Both the position numbers and the translations under genes were made by a program. The notes beneath the pieces are model-generated. The model made no database searches. It worked only from the letters and a program-made list of their open reading frames with translations, and was not told where the DNA came from. DNA of 64,000 nucleotides from DASQMT01 sp963835735 (GTDB taxonomy: Bacteria; Actinomycetota; Thermoleophilia; Solirubrobacterales; Solirubrobacteraceae), in contig CAWIGP010000002.1 of assembly GCA_963835735.1 (NCBI GenBank), positions 744,001-808,000 of the forward strand, written 5' to 3'. This document shows, one piece after another, positions 34,430 to 43,265 of the stretch (the first letter of the stretch is position 1; every line of letters begins with the position of its first letter).

Positions 34430-36083
34430 ATGGAGAAAGCCGGCGCCGACGACCTGCTCCGCAGCGGTCGGGAAGCGCTCGCCGCTGCCGACTGGGAGCG
34501 CGCGCGTTCCTGCTTCGAGCAGGCGCGTGAGCGGGGAGAGCCACCGGAGGCTCTCGACGGCCTGAGCGAGGTGGCCCACTTCGCGGGTGAGTATGAGCGG
34601 GCGATCGAGCTGAAGGAGCGCGCGTTCGCGGCCTACCGACAGCGGCGGCAAGCCGGCGGAGGCCGCAGACATGGCTCGCTGGCTTGCCTTCCTGTACGCC
34701 ACGTTCCACGGCAACCTGTCGGCCGCCAGCGGCTGGATGGGCCGAGCCGAGAGCGTCCTGGAGGGCGTCGACGAGTGCGCTGCACACGGCTGGCTGATCC
34801 TCGATCGGGCGCCGTTCTCGCGTAGCGCGTCCGAGCGCGAAAGATGTGCCGCTGCGGCGCTCACGATCGCCAGGCGGTTCGGCGACGCCGACCTCGAGCA
34901 CGAGGCGGTGGCGCTGCTCGGCGAGACGCACGTCGCGTCCGGAAGGGTGGGCGAGGGCATGAAGCTGCTCGACCAGGCGATGGCCGCGGTGGCCGCGGGC
35001 GAGGTAAGCGGCCACGGCGCCATCGGGGAGATCTACTGCAGGCTGCTGGGCGCCTGCGAGCACGCCGGCGACGTCAGACGCGCCGCGGAGTGGATGCAGC
35101 AACTCGACCGGTATGTCGTCTGGGACCACTTCGTGCGCCCCACCTGCAAGACGCACTACGGCGGGGTCCTGATCGCGCTCGGACGGTGGACCGAGGCCGA
35201 GACGGAGCTGCTCGACGCCATCCGGGCGTTCGAGCGCGGGTACCGCGCCAATCGTGTCTCCCCGCTGGTCCGACTCGCCGACCTTCGCGTGCGCCAGGGG
35301 CGGTACGAGGAGGCCGAGCGCCTGATGGAAGGGGTCGAGTGGCACCCCACGGCCAGGCGTGCGGCGGCGGCGATCGCGCTGGCACGCGGCGAGCTCGGGC
35401 TGGCCCAGGAGCTGGTCCAGATGTGCCTCGAGGGCGGCGATCCGGCCGACGTGAGCTGCGCGCCGCTACTCGACCTGTTGGTTGAGATCCAGCTCGCAGG
35501 GGAGGATCGCGCGGCAGCAACGGAGACGCTCGAGCGGCTGGCGGTCCTCGCCGCCGGCTCCGGCGACTCACGCGTGACCGCCTTCGCGGAGCTGGCAACC
35601 GGTCGCGTACGCGCGGCCGAAGGCGACGAGCGGGCCTCCGCGCATCTCAAGCAGGCCCTCGAGCGGTTCGCCGGGCTCGACCTGCCGCTCGAGGCCGCGC
35701 GGGCGCAGCTCGAGCTCGCCCGCGCCGTCGCGTCCCGGGCACCCGAAGCGGCGGCGGCCGAGGCGCGGCCGGCGCTCGCGGCGTTCGAGCAACTGGGCGC
35801 AGCCCGCCACGCCGACGCGGCCGCCGGCCTGCTCCGGCAGCTCGGCGCGCCCGGACGCGCCTTTCCGAGACGCCATGCCGGACTGACCAAGCGCGAGACC
35901 GAGGTCCTGGCGCTGCTCGCCGAGGGCCTTTCCAACGCGGAGATCGCCGAGCGCCTCTACATCAGCCGGCGCACGGCCGAACATCACGTCGCGAACATCC
36001 TCTCGAAGCTCGGCCTCCGAAGCCGCGCCGAAGCCGCGGCATACGCCGTTCGCGAAGCCGCCGACACACCCGTATCGGAATAG
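34430..36083 (+). CDS. TPR-containing LuxR-family regulator, apparent +1 frameshift near 34648
   Basis: About 550 residues after removing one base in CGGCGGC near 34645-34650, where AIELKERAFAAYRQR continues as GKPAEAADMARWLAFLYATF. The body is helical repeats of tetratricopeptide type (LLRSGREALAAADWERARSC, AIELKERAF, GRWTEAETELLDAIRAFERG) and the C-terminus is a LuxR helix-turn-helix (LTKRETEVLALLAEGLSNAE, then TAEHHVANILSKLGLRS). There is no ATPase domain. It resembles the C-terminal part of MalT-like regulators. Without the correction the product splits into two useless pieces. Confidence 0.85.
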
Positions 36084-36151
36084 GTAGAGCTACCGATGCT
36101 TCACGCGCGCGCGCGCGTGACGATCGGGGAATCCGATGGAAGGAGGCTCCC

Positions 36152-36571
36152 GTGAGCGCCCAGGAAGAGAACAAGGCAGCCGTACGCGGTTGCTATGAGA
36201 ACGCGTCGCAGGGCAGGTTCGACGCGCTCCACGAGCTCGTCAGCACCGACTATGTCCTGCACCCGGAGGACGTGCGCGGCGTCGAGGGCCTGACGGAGAT
36301 GGTCGAGGGATACCGTCGCGCCCTCGCCGGCCTGCGGGTCACGATCGAGCATCAGTTCGCCGAGGGCGACTACGTCGCGACGCGCTCGACGATCAGCGGC
36401 AAGCACGAAGGGGAGCTGATGGGCCTGCCCCCGACCGGTCGGGAGGTCACGTTCAGCTGTCTCACGATCAGCCGCTGCCGAAGCGGGAAGATCGAGGAGG
36501 AGTGGGAGCTCGCCGACACGGTCGGCCTGCTGCGCCAGCTCGGGGCACTTCCGGACATGGCGCAAGCGTGA
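36152..36571 (+). CDS. SnoaL-like ester cyclase family protein
   Basis: The 139-residue protein reads NKAAVRGCYENASQGRFDAL, HPEDVRGVEGLTEMVEGYRR, then HQFAEGDYVATRSTISGKHE and GREVTFSCLTISRCRSGKIE, EEWELADTVGLLRQLG. This is the SnoaL-like ester cyclase pattern seen in many actinobacterial proteins of unknown substrate. GTG 36152 is preceded by GGAAGGAGG at good distance. It follows the LuxR gene by 68 bases and may be its target. Confidence 0.88.
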   Translation: MSAQEENKAAVRGCYENASQGRFDALHELVSTDYVLHPEDVRGVEGLTEMVEGYRRALAGLRVTIEHQFAEGDYVATRSTISGKHEGELMGLPPTGREVTFSCLTISRCRSGKIEEEWELADTVGLLRQLGALPDMAQA

Positions 36572-36593
36572 GATTCGCTCGCGGATGATCCCT

Positions 36594-37463
36594 TCAGCGC
36601 GCCCGCAGGGCGCGTTCGAGTAGCCGGCCCGCCAGCGGCATCTTCGGGGCGCGCCACACGTGTCGCTGCTCGAACGGCCATGCGTAGGTCGGGGATCCGT
36701 CGCACACCAGCTCGAGCAAGCGTGGTTCGCCGAGCTCCTCGGCCGACCACACGTAGAGGCGTTGCAGCCGCGGCACGATCACCGCGTAGTCGAGCATCCG
36801 GCCAAGACGCTGCTCGTTGGCGATGTAGCGCTCCACGTCGAGCGCCAGCGGATAGCGGTCGGGCAGCACGCGGCGGAGTGACAGGAAGGCGCCGGCCATC
36901 CCGAGCCGGGGGTCGCCGAGCAGGCGGCCGAGCGGAGCGAACCGTCCGAGCGCCAGGCGCGGCGCCGCGGCGAGTGCGTGCGCGTACAGCACGCGCAGCA
37001 GCGCGACGTTCATGAAGAATCGCTCCGGTGCGCCCTCCGCTTCGGCGAGGTTCCGGTGCTCCAGGTATCCGGCCACGATGCTCGCGTTGTGCGCTCGGTA
37101 CCAGTTGCGCCCCGTCGGTCTCGAGGCGAACTCCAGCCAGAGCCGCACGGCCTGCGACGACGGCTCGCCGGCCAGCCCACCGAGGAGCGCGACCGTCTCG
37201 CATCCGTCCCGCAGCAGGCGCTCGTTGACCGCCCGCCACCACACGCTCCCGGGCGGCGACGCGTCGAGCGCATTCAGCACACCGCGGCGCGCCTGCCAGC
37301 GCATGAACGACAACGCCGCCCGCCGGAACGGCAGGTGTCGCGGTGCGCGGCCCGTCGGCCCGTGGAACACCCGCGCCATCAAGGCAAGACGCGCAGCCGG
37401 ATCGTCGCTCACGGCCGAGACCTGCGCCGCAGCCAAGGCGAGCGCGCCCGCGTGGTGGCTCAT
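36594..37463 (-). CDS. Conserved hypothetical protein
   Basis: The 289-residue soluble helical protein has distinctive stretches VWWRAVNERLLRDGCETVAL, RLWLEFASRPTGRNWYRAHN and RFFMNVALLRVLYAHALAAA, seen in hypothetical actinobacterial proteins. I cannot assign a function. It is convergent with the SnoaL-like gene and divergent from the DGPF module, 137 bases upstream of it. Confidence 0.8.
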   Translation of the reverse strand: MSHHAGALALAAAQVSAVSDDPAARLALMARVFHGPTGRAPRHLPFRRAALSFMRWQARRGVLNALDASPPGSVWWRAVNERLLRDGCETVALLGGLAGEPSSQAVRLWLEFASRPTGRNWYRAHNASIVAGYLEHRNLAEAEGAPERFFMNVALLRVLYAHALAAAPRLALGRFAPLGRLLGDPRLGMAGAFLSLRRVLPDRYPLALDVERYIANEQRLGRMLDYAVIVPRLQRLYVWSAEELGEPRLLELVCDGSPTYAWPFEQRHVWRAPKMPLAGRLLERALRAR

Positions 37464-37539
37464 CGCGAGGAGTGATAGCCATTCGAGAAGACGAGCGCGA
37501 CCTCCGGGCGATCACGCGGAGTCAGGGGCCGGCCCAGGT

Positions 37540-37568
37540 TGTCCCCTCTCGCGGTGTACGTTCGTCGT
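37540..37568 (+). promoter_or_regulatory. Promoter-like motif TGTCCC-N17-CGTCGT before DGPF gene A
   Basis: One of four copies of TGTCC(A/C)-N17-CG(A/T)(C/G)GT, each in front of a gene of the two DGPF/sigma modules. The motif ends 32 bases before the ATG, exactly as for the YceI gene. It is a likely ECF sigma promoter (-35 and -10), which I infer from the shared spacing. Confidence 0.6.
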
Positions 37569-37600
37569 AGAGGGCGAGACCCCGCTCCAGAGGAGGCAGG

Positions 37601-37945
37601 ATGAAGTACCTACTTCAGATCTACGACAGAGGCGCGTCGGAACAGGTTGCGCGGCTGCCTGCGGAGGAGGAGGCGGCGATCGTGGGCGAGTACCTCGCCA
37701 TCGGGCAGTCGCCCGGCGTCATCGGCGGCGAGCAGTTGCAGCCGGCCGAGACGGCCACGACGGTGCGCGTTGAGGATGGAAAGACGCTGCTCAGCGACGG
37801 TCCGTTCGTCGAGGCAAAGGAGCACCTCGGCGGGTTCATGCTCTTCGAGGCCGACGACCTCGACGCTGCGCTGGAGATCGCCGCGCGCATCCCCGCCGCG
37901 CGGATGGGCGGCGCGATCGAAGTGCGGCCCGTGGTGGAGAGGTAG
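37601..37945 (+). CDS. YCII-related (DGPF) protein, module A
   Basis: The 114-residue alpha-beta barrel protein reads MKYLLQIYDRG, then GEYLAIGQSPGVIGGEQLQP and KTLLSDGPFVEAKEHLGGFM, with the conserved DGPF motif, ending GGAIEVRPVVER. Proteins of this group accompany ECF42 sigma factors in conserved gene pairs; their biochemical role is not settled. It is followed within two bases by the sigma gene, so co-translation is likely. RBS GGAGG lies seven bases before the ATG. Confidence 0.92.
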   Translation: MKYLLQIYDRGASEQVARLPAEEEAAIVGEYLAIGQSPGVIGGEQLQPAETATTVRVEDGKTLLSDGPFVEAKEHLGGFMLFEADDLDAALEIAARIPAARMGGAIEVRPVVER

Positions 37946-37947
37946 CG

Positions 37948-39111
37948 CTGCTCGAGCAGGTCTTTCGCGACGAGTGGGGCCGCGTCCTCGCGAGCCTGGT
38001 CGGTTTCCTCGGCGACTTCGACCGCGCCGAGGAAGCCGTTCAGGAGGCCTTCGCGGTCGCCGCGCAGCGTTGGCCGCGCGAGGGCACGCCGCCCAATCCC
38101 GGCGCCTGGCTGACGATCACCGCCCGGAACCGCGCGATCGACCGCCTGCGTCGTGACCGCGCGCTCGCCGCGAAGACGCGCCTGCTTGACGTGCCCGAGG
38201 CCGCGGAGGACGAGATGGAGGAGAGGACGTTTCCCGACGAGCGGCTGGAGCTGATCTTCACCTGCTGTCATCCGGCACTCGGGCTCGAGGCGCAGGTCGC
38301 GCTGACGTTGCGTTCGCTCGGCGGGCTGCGCACCGACGAGATCGCGCGCGCCTTCCTCGTTCCCGAGCAAACGATGAAGCGGCGGCTTTCGCGGGCCAAG
38401 CGCAAGATCAGGGATGCGGGGATTCGCTTCAGCGTTCCGGCCGACCACCGCCTGCCGGAGCGGCTGGCGGCGGTGCTGGCGGTCGTCTACCTGATCTTCA
38501 ACGAGGGCTACGGCGGCCGCGTCGATCTGGCCGCGGAGGCGCTCCGGCTCGGGGACGCGCTTGCCGAGCTGATGCCGGACGAGCCCGAGGTGCACGGGCT
38601 GCACGCCCTGATGCTGTTCGACGACGCGCGCCGCGAGGCCCGGTTCGACGGCGGCGAGCTGGTGCTGCTCGCAGACCAGGATCGCTCGCGCTGGGACGCC
38701 GCGAAGATCGCCCGCGGACGGGAGGCGCTGGAGCGCGCCTTCGCGCTGCGGGGCCGCGGGCAGTACGTCATCCAGGCGGCGATCGCGTCGCTGCACATGC
38801 AGGAGCCGCGCGACTGGAGCCAGATCGCCGCCCTGTACGGAGAGCTCGTCCGGCTGACCGGTTCTCCGGTGGTGGAGCTGAACCGGGCGATCGCAGTGGC
38901 CGAGACGGACGGAGGCGAAGCAGGGCTTGCCGTAGTCGACCGGCTCGACCTCGACGACTACCAGTACTTCCACTCCACGCGCGCCGATCTGCTTCGCCGC
39001 CTCGGCCGCCGCGACGAGGCGCGAGCGGCGTACGAACGCGCGCTCGAGCTGGCGCACACGGAGCCCGAGCGCCGCTTCCTGCAGCGGCGCATCGTGGAAT
39101 CCGGCGCCTAG
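37948..39111 (+). CDS. ECF42-type sigma factor with C-terminal TPR extension, module A
   Basis: About 387 residues. Region 2 (LLEQVFRDEWGRVLASLVGF, RAEEAVQEAFAVAAQRW, NPGAWLTITARNRAIDRLRR) and region 4 (LELIFTCCHPALGLEAQVAL, RTDEIARAFLVPEQTMKRRL) precede a long C-terminal extension (VVYLIFNEGYGG, VVELNRAIAVAE, RRDEARAAYERALELAH). The extension is required for activity in studied ECF42 members. There is no ATG or GTG in frame before 38191, which is too late; CTG 37948 directly after the DGPF stop is the practical start. No anti-sigma gene is present, as usual for this group. Confidence 0.88.
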   Translation: MLEQVFRDEWGRVLASLVGFLGDFDRAEEAVQEAFAVAAQRWPREGTPPNPGAWLTITARNRAIDRLRRDRALAAKTRLLDVPEAAEDEMEERTFPDERLELIFTCCHPALGLEAQVALTLRSLGGLRTDEIARAFLVPEQTMKRRLSRAKRKIRDAGIRFSVPADHRLPERLAAVLAVVYLIFNEGYGGRVDLAAEALRLGDALAELMPDEPEVHGLHALMLFDDARREARFDGGELVLLADQDRSRWDAAKIARGREALERAFALRGRGQYVIQAAIASLHMQEPRDWSQIAALYGELVRLTGSPVVELNRAIAVAETDGGEAGLAVVDRLDLDDYQYFHSTRADLLRRLGRRDEARAAYERALELAHTEPERRFLQRRIVESGA

Positions 39112-39112
39112 G

Positions 39113-39141
39113 TGTCCCCGTCCGCGCCTCTCGTTCGTGGT
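39113..39141 (+). promoter_or_regulatory. Promoter-like motif TGTCCC-N17-CGTGGT before YceI gene
   Basis: Second copy of the shared motif. It starts two bases after the sigma gene stop and ends 32 bases before the YceI start, the same distance as in front of DGPF gene A. This supports a separate sigma-driven promoter for yceI and the exporter. Confidence 0.6.
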
Positions 39142-39173
39142 CAGGTCGACACGAATCGCGGAGGACAGATGAC

Positions 39174-39716
39174 ATGAGCACCACCCATTTCGCGCAGGAC
39201 AGCCGGCAGCTCACCGGCACGCGCTGGCGGCTCGATCCGTCGGGGTCGAGCGCCGAGTTCCGCGTCCCCAACTTCTGGGGCCTTCTCCCCTCGATCAAGG
39301 GTCGCTTCCAGCGCCTGGACGGCTGGCTCGCGATCGATGCCGACGATCAATGGCGCATGGAGCTGACCCTGGACGCCGCCAGCCTCGACACCGGCAACGC
39401 CAGGCGCGACCGGCACCTGCGCTCGGCGGAGTTCTTCGACGTCGAGCGCCACCCCGAGGTGCGCTTTCGCTCGACCGGCGTGAACGACCATGGCGACGGG
39501 CTTCTGCACGTCGAGGGCGAGCTCGAGGCGGCGGGCGAGCGCACCCGGTTGCGGGTGGAGGTGATCGTCAAGCACGCCGACGGCCGGCTCGATCTCGACG
39601 CCGAGGCGGCCGTCGACCAGCGACAGCTGGGCATGACGTTCAGCCCGCTGGGGACCGTCAGGACCCCGACCGCCGTCAGCGTCCGCGCACGCGTACTACG
39701 TGAGTCCTCCTCATGA
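39174..39716 (+). CDS. YceI-family lipid-binding protein
   Basis: The 180-residue protein has the YceI beta-barrel pattern GTRWRLDPSGSSAEFRVPNF, RMELTLDAASLDTGNARRDR, HLRSAEFFDVERHPEVRFRS and ends with VRTPTAVSVRARV. YceI proteins bind isoprenoid-type lipids in a barrel and are often stress-linked. No signal peptide is visible, so it is probably cytoplasmic. Its stop overlaps the start of the exporter gene (ATGA). Confidence 0.9.
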   Translation: MSTTHFAQDSRQLTGTRWRLDPSGSSAEFRVPNFWGLLPSIKGRFQRLDGWLAIDADDQWRMELTLDAASLDTGNARRDRHLRSAEFFDVERHPEVRFRSTGVNDHGDGLLHVEGELEAAGERTRLRVEVIVKHADGRLDLDAEAAVDQRQLGMTFSPLGTVRTPTAVSVRARVLRESSS

Positions 39717-41161
39717 CAGATCCCCATCACGACCGCCGGTGGCTGATCCTCGGGGTCATCGGCATCGCCCAGCTGCTGGTCGTCCTCGACGTGACGATCG
39801 TCAACATCGCGCTCCCCTCGGCGCAGGCCGACCTCGGCTTCTCAGACGATCAGCGACAGTGGGTGATCACGGCGTACGCGCTCTCGTTCGGCAGCCTGCT
39901 GCTGCTCGGCGGGCGGATCGCCGACCTGTTCGGCCGCAAGTGGACGTTCATCGGCGGCCTGCTCGGCTTCGCCGGGGCATCGGCGCTCGGCGGCGCCGCG
40001 CAGAGCTTCGGCCTGCTCGTCGGGGCCCGCGCGCTGCAGGGCGTCTTCGCCGCGCTGCTGGCGCCCGCCGCCCTGTCGCTGCTCGCCACCACGTTCACCG
40101 AGCCGGCCGAGCGCGGCAAGGCGTTCGGCGTCTACGGCGCGATCGCCGGCGCCGGCGGCGCCTTCGGCCTGCTGCTCGGCGGCTTGCTCACCGAGGTGCT
40201 CGACTGGCGCTGGTGCCTGTACGTGTCGATCCTGTTCGCGGTCCCGGCGGCGGTCGCCGGCCTGCGGCTGCTGCACCACGTCCCGGTGCGACAGCGGCCG
40301 CGGCTCGACTTCCCCGGCACGATCGTCGCTTCGTCCGGCCTGTTCGCGCTCGTGTTCGGCCTGTCCAGGGCGCAGACCGACGGCTGGGGCGAGCCCATCA
40401 CGCTCGGCTTCCTCGGCGCGAGCGCCGCACTGCTGGCCGCGTTCCTCGCGCTCCAGCGCCGGGTCGCGAACCCATTGCTGCCGCTGCGCGTGGTGACCGA
40501 CCGCAACCGCGGCGGCTCCTACCTGGCGATCGCGACGGCGGCCGCGGGGATCTTCGGCGTGTTCCTGTTCCTGACGTTCTATCTGCAGAACACGAAGGGC
40601 ATGACAGCGCTCGAAACCGGTCTCGCGTTCCTGCCGATGAGCGTCGTGACCATCTTCACGGTGACGCTCGTCAACACGCGCGTCCTGGCCCGCACCGGCC
40701 CGCGCCCGCTCGTGCCGACCGGCATGCTCCTCGCCGCGCTCGGGATGGCGCTGCTGACGCGGATCGGCGTCGACACCGCGTACGCGTCGCACGTACTGCC
40801 ATCGCTGATCCTGATCGGGCTCGGCTTCGGCCTCGCAATCGCACCGTCGTTCGCGACCGCGACGCTCGGCGTGCCGCGCCGGGACAGCGGCGTCGCATCC
40901 GCGATGGTCAACACGTCCCAGCAGGTGGGCGGCGCGATCGGCACCGCGCTGCTCAGCACGATGGCGGTGTCCGCGACGACCGACTACCTGGCGGCGAACG
41001 GGCCGCAGCGCGTCCAGCAGGCTGCCGTCGAGGGCTACACGACGGCGTTCTGGTGGGCGGCGGCGATCTTCGCCGTCGGCGCGCTCATCACCGGCAGCCT
41101 CCTGCGCTCGCGCGTCCGGCCCGAGATGGCGCACCGCCCAGCCGAGCCGGTGGCGGCGTAA
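39713..41161 (+). CDS. MFS exporter, DHA2 (EmrB/QacA) family, module A
   Basis: The 482-residue protein has about 14 membrane segments and DHA2 motifs: LLVVLDVTIVNIALPSAQAD in helix 1, LLGGRIADLFGRKWTFIGG (motif A) and ARALQGVFAALLAPAALSLL. Such proton antiporters expel drugs and other amphiphiles. It is co-translated with YceI and belongs to the sigma module; a module-level role in envelope or toxic-compound stress is inference. It shares family with the exporter at 43266 but the two are only moderately similar. Confidence 0.93.
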   Translation: MTDPHHDRRWLILGVIGIAQLLVVLDVTIVNIALPSAQADLGFSDDQRQWVITAYALSFGSLLLLGGRIADLFGRKWTFIGGLLGFAGASALGGAAQSFGLLVGARALQGVFAALLAPAALSLLATTFTEPAERGKAFGVYGAIAGAGGAFGLLLGGLLTEVLDWRWCLYVSILFAVPAAVAGLRLLHHVPVRQRPRLDFPGTIVASSGLFALVFGLSRAQTDGWGEPITLGFLGASAALLAAFLALQRRVANPLLPLRVVTDRNRGGSYLAIATAAAGIFGVFLFLTFYLQNTKGMTALETGLAFLPMSVVTIFTVTLVNTRVLARTGPRPLVPTGMLLAALGMALLTRIGVDTAYASHVLPSLILIGLGFGLAIAPSFATATLGVPRRDSGVASAMVNTSQQVGGAIGTALLSTMAVSATTDYLAANGPQRVQQAAVEGYTTAFWWAAAIFAVGALITGSLLRSRVRPEMAHRPAEPVAA

Positions 41162-41172
41162 CGGTCCGGGTC

Positions 41173-41201
41173 TGTCCATCTGGCCCCGCGAGCAGCGACG
41201 T
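41173..41201 (+). promoter_or_regulatory. Promoter-like motif TGTCCA-N17-CGACGT before DGPF gene B
   Basis: Third copy of the shared motif, 54 bases before the ATG of the second DGPF gene and 12 bases after the module A exporter stop. The two halves are identical to those of the copy at 42935-42963. Confidence 0.6.
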
Positions 41202-41255
41202 ACTGATAGAGCCGCGCGTAAGGTGCGGCCGAAGCGCGCGACCGTCGGAGGCGTG

Positions 41256-41669
41256 ATGTCTCAGTACATGTTGCTGGTGTATGAAGAGGAGCTCGACCCG
41301 GCCGAGCAGGCCGAGCGCGAGAAGGTGACGCCTCTCTTGCTGGAGCTGCACGCCGGCCTACGCGAGGCCGGGCTGCTGGGGACAGTCCACCGCTTACATT
41401 CGACGGAGAGCGCGACATCGGTCCGCATCCGCGACGGACAGACCGAGGTCACCGACGGCCCGTTCGCGGTGACCAAGGAAGTCCTGGCCGGCTACTACGT
41501 GCTGGACTGCCCCGATCTCGACGAGGCGCTCAAGCAGGCCGCGCGGCTGCCGATGGTGCGCTGGGGGACGGTCGAGGTGCGCCCGATCATGCCGGCCGAT
41601 GAGTGGTTGAACGTGGCGCGCCGGGCCGGCGTCGAATTGTCAGACGAGGACGCGAGAAACCTGGCGTGA
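41256..41669 (+). CDS. YCII-related (DGPF) protein, module B
   Basis: The 137-residue protein reads MSQYMLLVYEEELDPAEQAE, then LLGTVHRLHSTESATSVRIR and TEVTDGPFAVTKEVLAGYYV with the DGPF motif. A C-terminal tail (PADEWLNVARRAGVELSDED) is longer than in module A. GGAGG precedes ATG 41256. Its stop overlaps the GTG of the second sigma gene by four bases. Confidence 0.93.
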   Translation: MSQYMLLVYEEELDPAEQAEREKVTPLLLELHAGLREAGLLGTVHRLHSTESATSVRIRDGQTEVTDGPFAVTKEVLAGYYVLDCPDLDEALKQAARLPMVRWGTVEVRPIMPADEWLNVARRAGVELSDEDARNLA

Positions 41670-42919
41670 AGCCGGCCGACCCGGTCTCGGCCGCGATCGC
41701 CCGCACGTTTCGCGACGAGCGAGCGATCGTCCTGGCCACCCTGATCCGCCAGGCCGGCGACTTCCAGCTGGCCGAGGACGCGGTACAGGACGCGTTCGAG
41801 GCTGCGGTCAAGGTGTGGCGGCGCGACGGGGTCCCGGCCAATCCGGGGGCATGGATCACCACCGCCGCCCGACGGCGGGCGATCGATCGCCTGCGCCGCA
41901 ACCGGTCGGTGGCCGACCGCGCCGAGCGGCTGGCCGAGCTGACCCGCCTGGACGCCCAGCACGAGGAGCCATCGATGAACGAAGAGAGCACGATCGTCGA
42001 CGACCGGTTGCGACTGATCTTCACCTGCTGCCATCCGGCGCTGGAGATGCCGGCGCGCGTGGCGCTCACGCTGCGGGCGCTCGGGGGAATGACGACCGGC
42101 GAGATCGCGCGCGCCTTCCTGGTCGCGGAGCCGACCATGGGCAAGCGGATCGTGCGCGCGAAGCGCAAGATCGCCGACGCGCACATCCCCTACCGAGTGC
42201 CGGCCGACGAGGAGCTGCCCGACCGCCTGCGCGGCGTGCTGCGGGTGGTGTACCTGATCTTCAACGAGGGCTACGCGGCCACCGAGGGCGATCGCCTCGT
42301 CCGCGGGGAGCTGTGCGACGAGGCGATCCGCCTGGGCGAGCTGCTGTGCCGGCTGATGCCCGACGACGCCGAGGCATGGGGACTGCTGGCGTTGATGCTG
42401 TTGCACGACGCGCGCCGCACCGCGCGCGTCGACCCGAGCGGACGGTATGTCGCGCTCGACGCGCAGGACCGGTCGCTCTGGGATCAGGACCGGATCCGCG
42501 AGGGCCTCGCGAAGCTGGAGCGCGCGGTGCGCCTGCGGCGTCCCGGCGAGTACCAGCTGCAAGCCGCGATCACGGCCCTGCAGATCCACGCCCCGGGCGC
42601 CGAAGCCACCGACTGGGCGCAGATCGCCGAGCTGTACGGCGCCCTCGGCGCCCTCAACCCGTCGCCGGTGGTCGAGCTCAACCGCGCCGTCGCCGTCGGC
42701 TTCGCCTCCGGGCCCGCGGACGGCCTGGAGCTGCTCGAGCCGCTGCTCGGCGATCCGGCGCTCGAGCGCTACCAGCCGCTGCACGCGGCGCACGCCGAGC
42801 TGCTCAGCCGCATGGGTGACACCGAGGGCGCCGCGCGCGCCTATCAGCGGGCGATCGCGCTCACCGCCAACGCAGTCGAGCGCGCCGAGCTCGAGCAGCG
42901 CCTCAGCGCGCTGCGCTGA
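41666..42919 (+). CDS. ECF42-type sigma factor with C-terminal TPR extension, module B
   Basis: The 417-residue protein has region 2 (FRDERAIVLATLIRQAGDFQ, LAEDAVQDAFEAAVKVWRRD, NPGAWITTAARRRAIDRLRR), region 4 (LRLIFTCCHPALEMPARVAL, TTGEIARAFLVAEPTMGKRI) and the TPR-like extension (VVYLIFNEGYAAT, PSPVVELNRAVAVGF, AARAYQRAIALTANAVERAE). It is paralogous to the module A sigma factor. GTG 41666 overlaps the DGPF stop (GTGA). The near-identical promoter motifs suggest that both sigma factors may read the same promoters. Confidence 0.92.
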   Translation: MKPADPVSAAIARTFRDERAIVLATLIRQAGDFQLAEDAVQDAFEAAVKVWRRDGVPANPGAWITTAARRRAIDRLRRNRSVADRAERLAELTRLDAQHEEPSMNEESTIVDDRLRLIFTCCHPALEMPARVALTLRALGGMTTGEIARAFLVAEPTMGKRIVRAKRKIADAHIPYRVPADEELPDRLRGVLRVVYLIFNEGYAATEGDRLVRGELCDEAIRLGELLCRLMPDDAEAWGLLALMLLHDARRTARVDPSGRYVALDAQDRSLWDQDRIREGLAKLERAVRLRRPGEYQLQAAITALQIHAPGAEATDWAQIAELYGALGALNPSPVVELNRAVAVGFASGPADGLELLEPLLGDPALERYQPLHAAHAELLSRMGDTEGAARAYQRAIALTANAVERAELEQRLSALR

Positions 42920-42934
42920 CGGATCTCCGCAGCC

Positions 42935-42963
42935 TGTCCAAATCGGGCTTCCTGCTGCGACGT
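42935..42963 (+). promoter_or_regulatory. Promoter-like motif TGTCCA-N17-CGACGT after sigma gene B
   Basis: Fourth copy. It lies 16 bases after the sigma gene B stop and 63 bases before the small gene that precedes the second exporter. Both hexamers and the 17-base spacing are identical to the copy before DGPF gene B. Confidence 0.6.
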
Positions 42964-43026
42964 CTTGTCGAGGCCTCCCACCGGCCTCGACTTCGCCCGC
43001 CCTCAGTCACCCGAACGGAGCCGACC

Positions 43027-43215
43027 ATGATCGATCTCGCCGTCATCACCGCCACCCTCGCGCACGACCGCGTCGCGGAACAGTTCGCCGGCCCGGCCGT
43101 GCCCACCGCGGCCGCTGCGGGCCGGCGGGCCCTGGTGCGCCGCGCCGCCGTCCGAGCCCTGCGGGCGGTCGCCGACCGCGTCGAGCCCACGCCGCGCAGC
43201 GCGGCGCAGACCTGA
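43027..43215 (+). CDS. Small hypothetical protein, module B
   Basis: The 62-residue protein MIDLAVITATLAHDRVAEQF has an Ala/Arg-rich C-terminal half (RRALVRRAAVRALRAVADRV) that would form a basic amphipathic helix. GGAG lies at a workable distance upstream. It sits between the sigma-type promoter and the exporter gene (50 bases to the next ATG). Similar small proteins of unknown role are often found with such sigma modules; no function can be assigned. Confidence 0.6.
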   Translation: MIDLAVITATLAHDRVAEQFAGPAVPTAAAAGRRALVRRAAVRALRAVADRVEPTPRSAAQT

Positions 43216-43265
43216 CGAATCCCCAAGCGCGTCATCCCCCGCCCTCGCGTCGACCAGGAGAACCC

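Noticed and set aside
33293..36083. Two-component pair of the PAS kinase and the LuxR protein downstream
   Set aside because: The LuxR-type protein has TPR repeats and no receiver domain with a phospho-accepting Asp, so it cannot be a classical response regulator.
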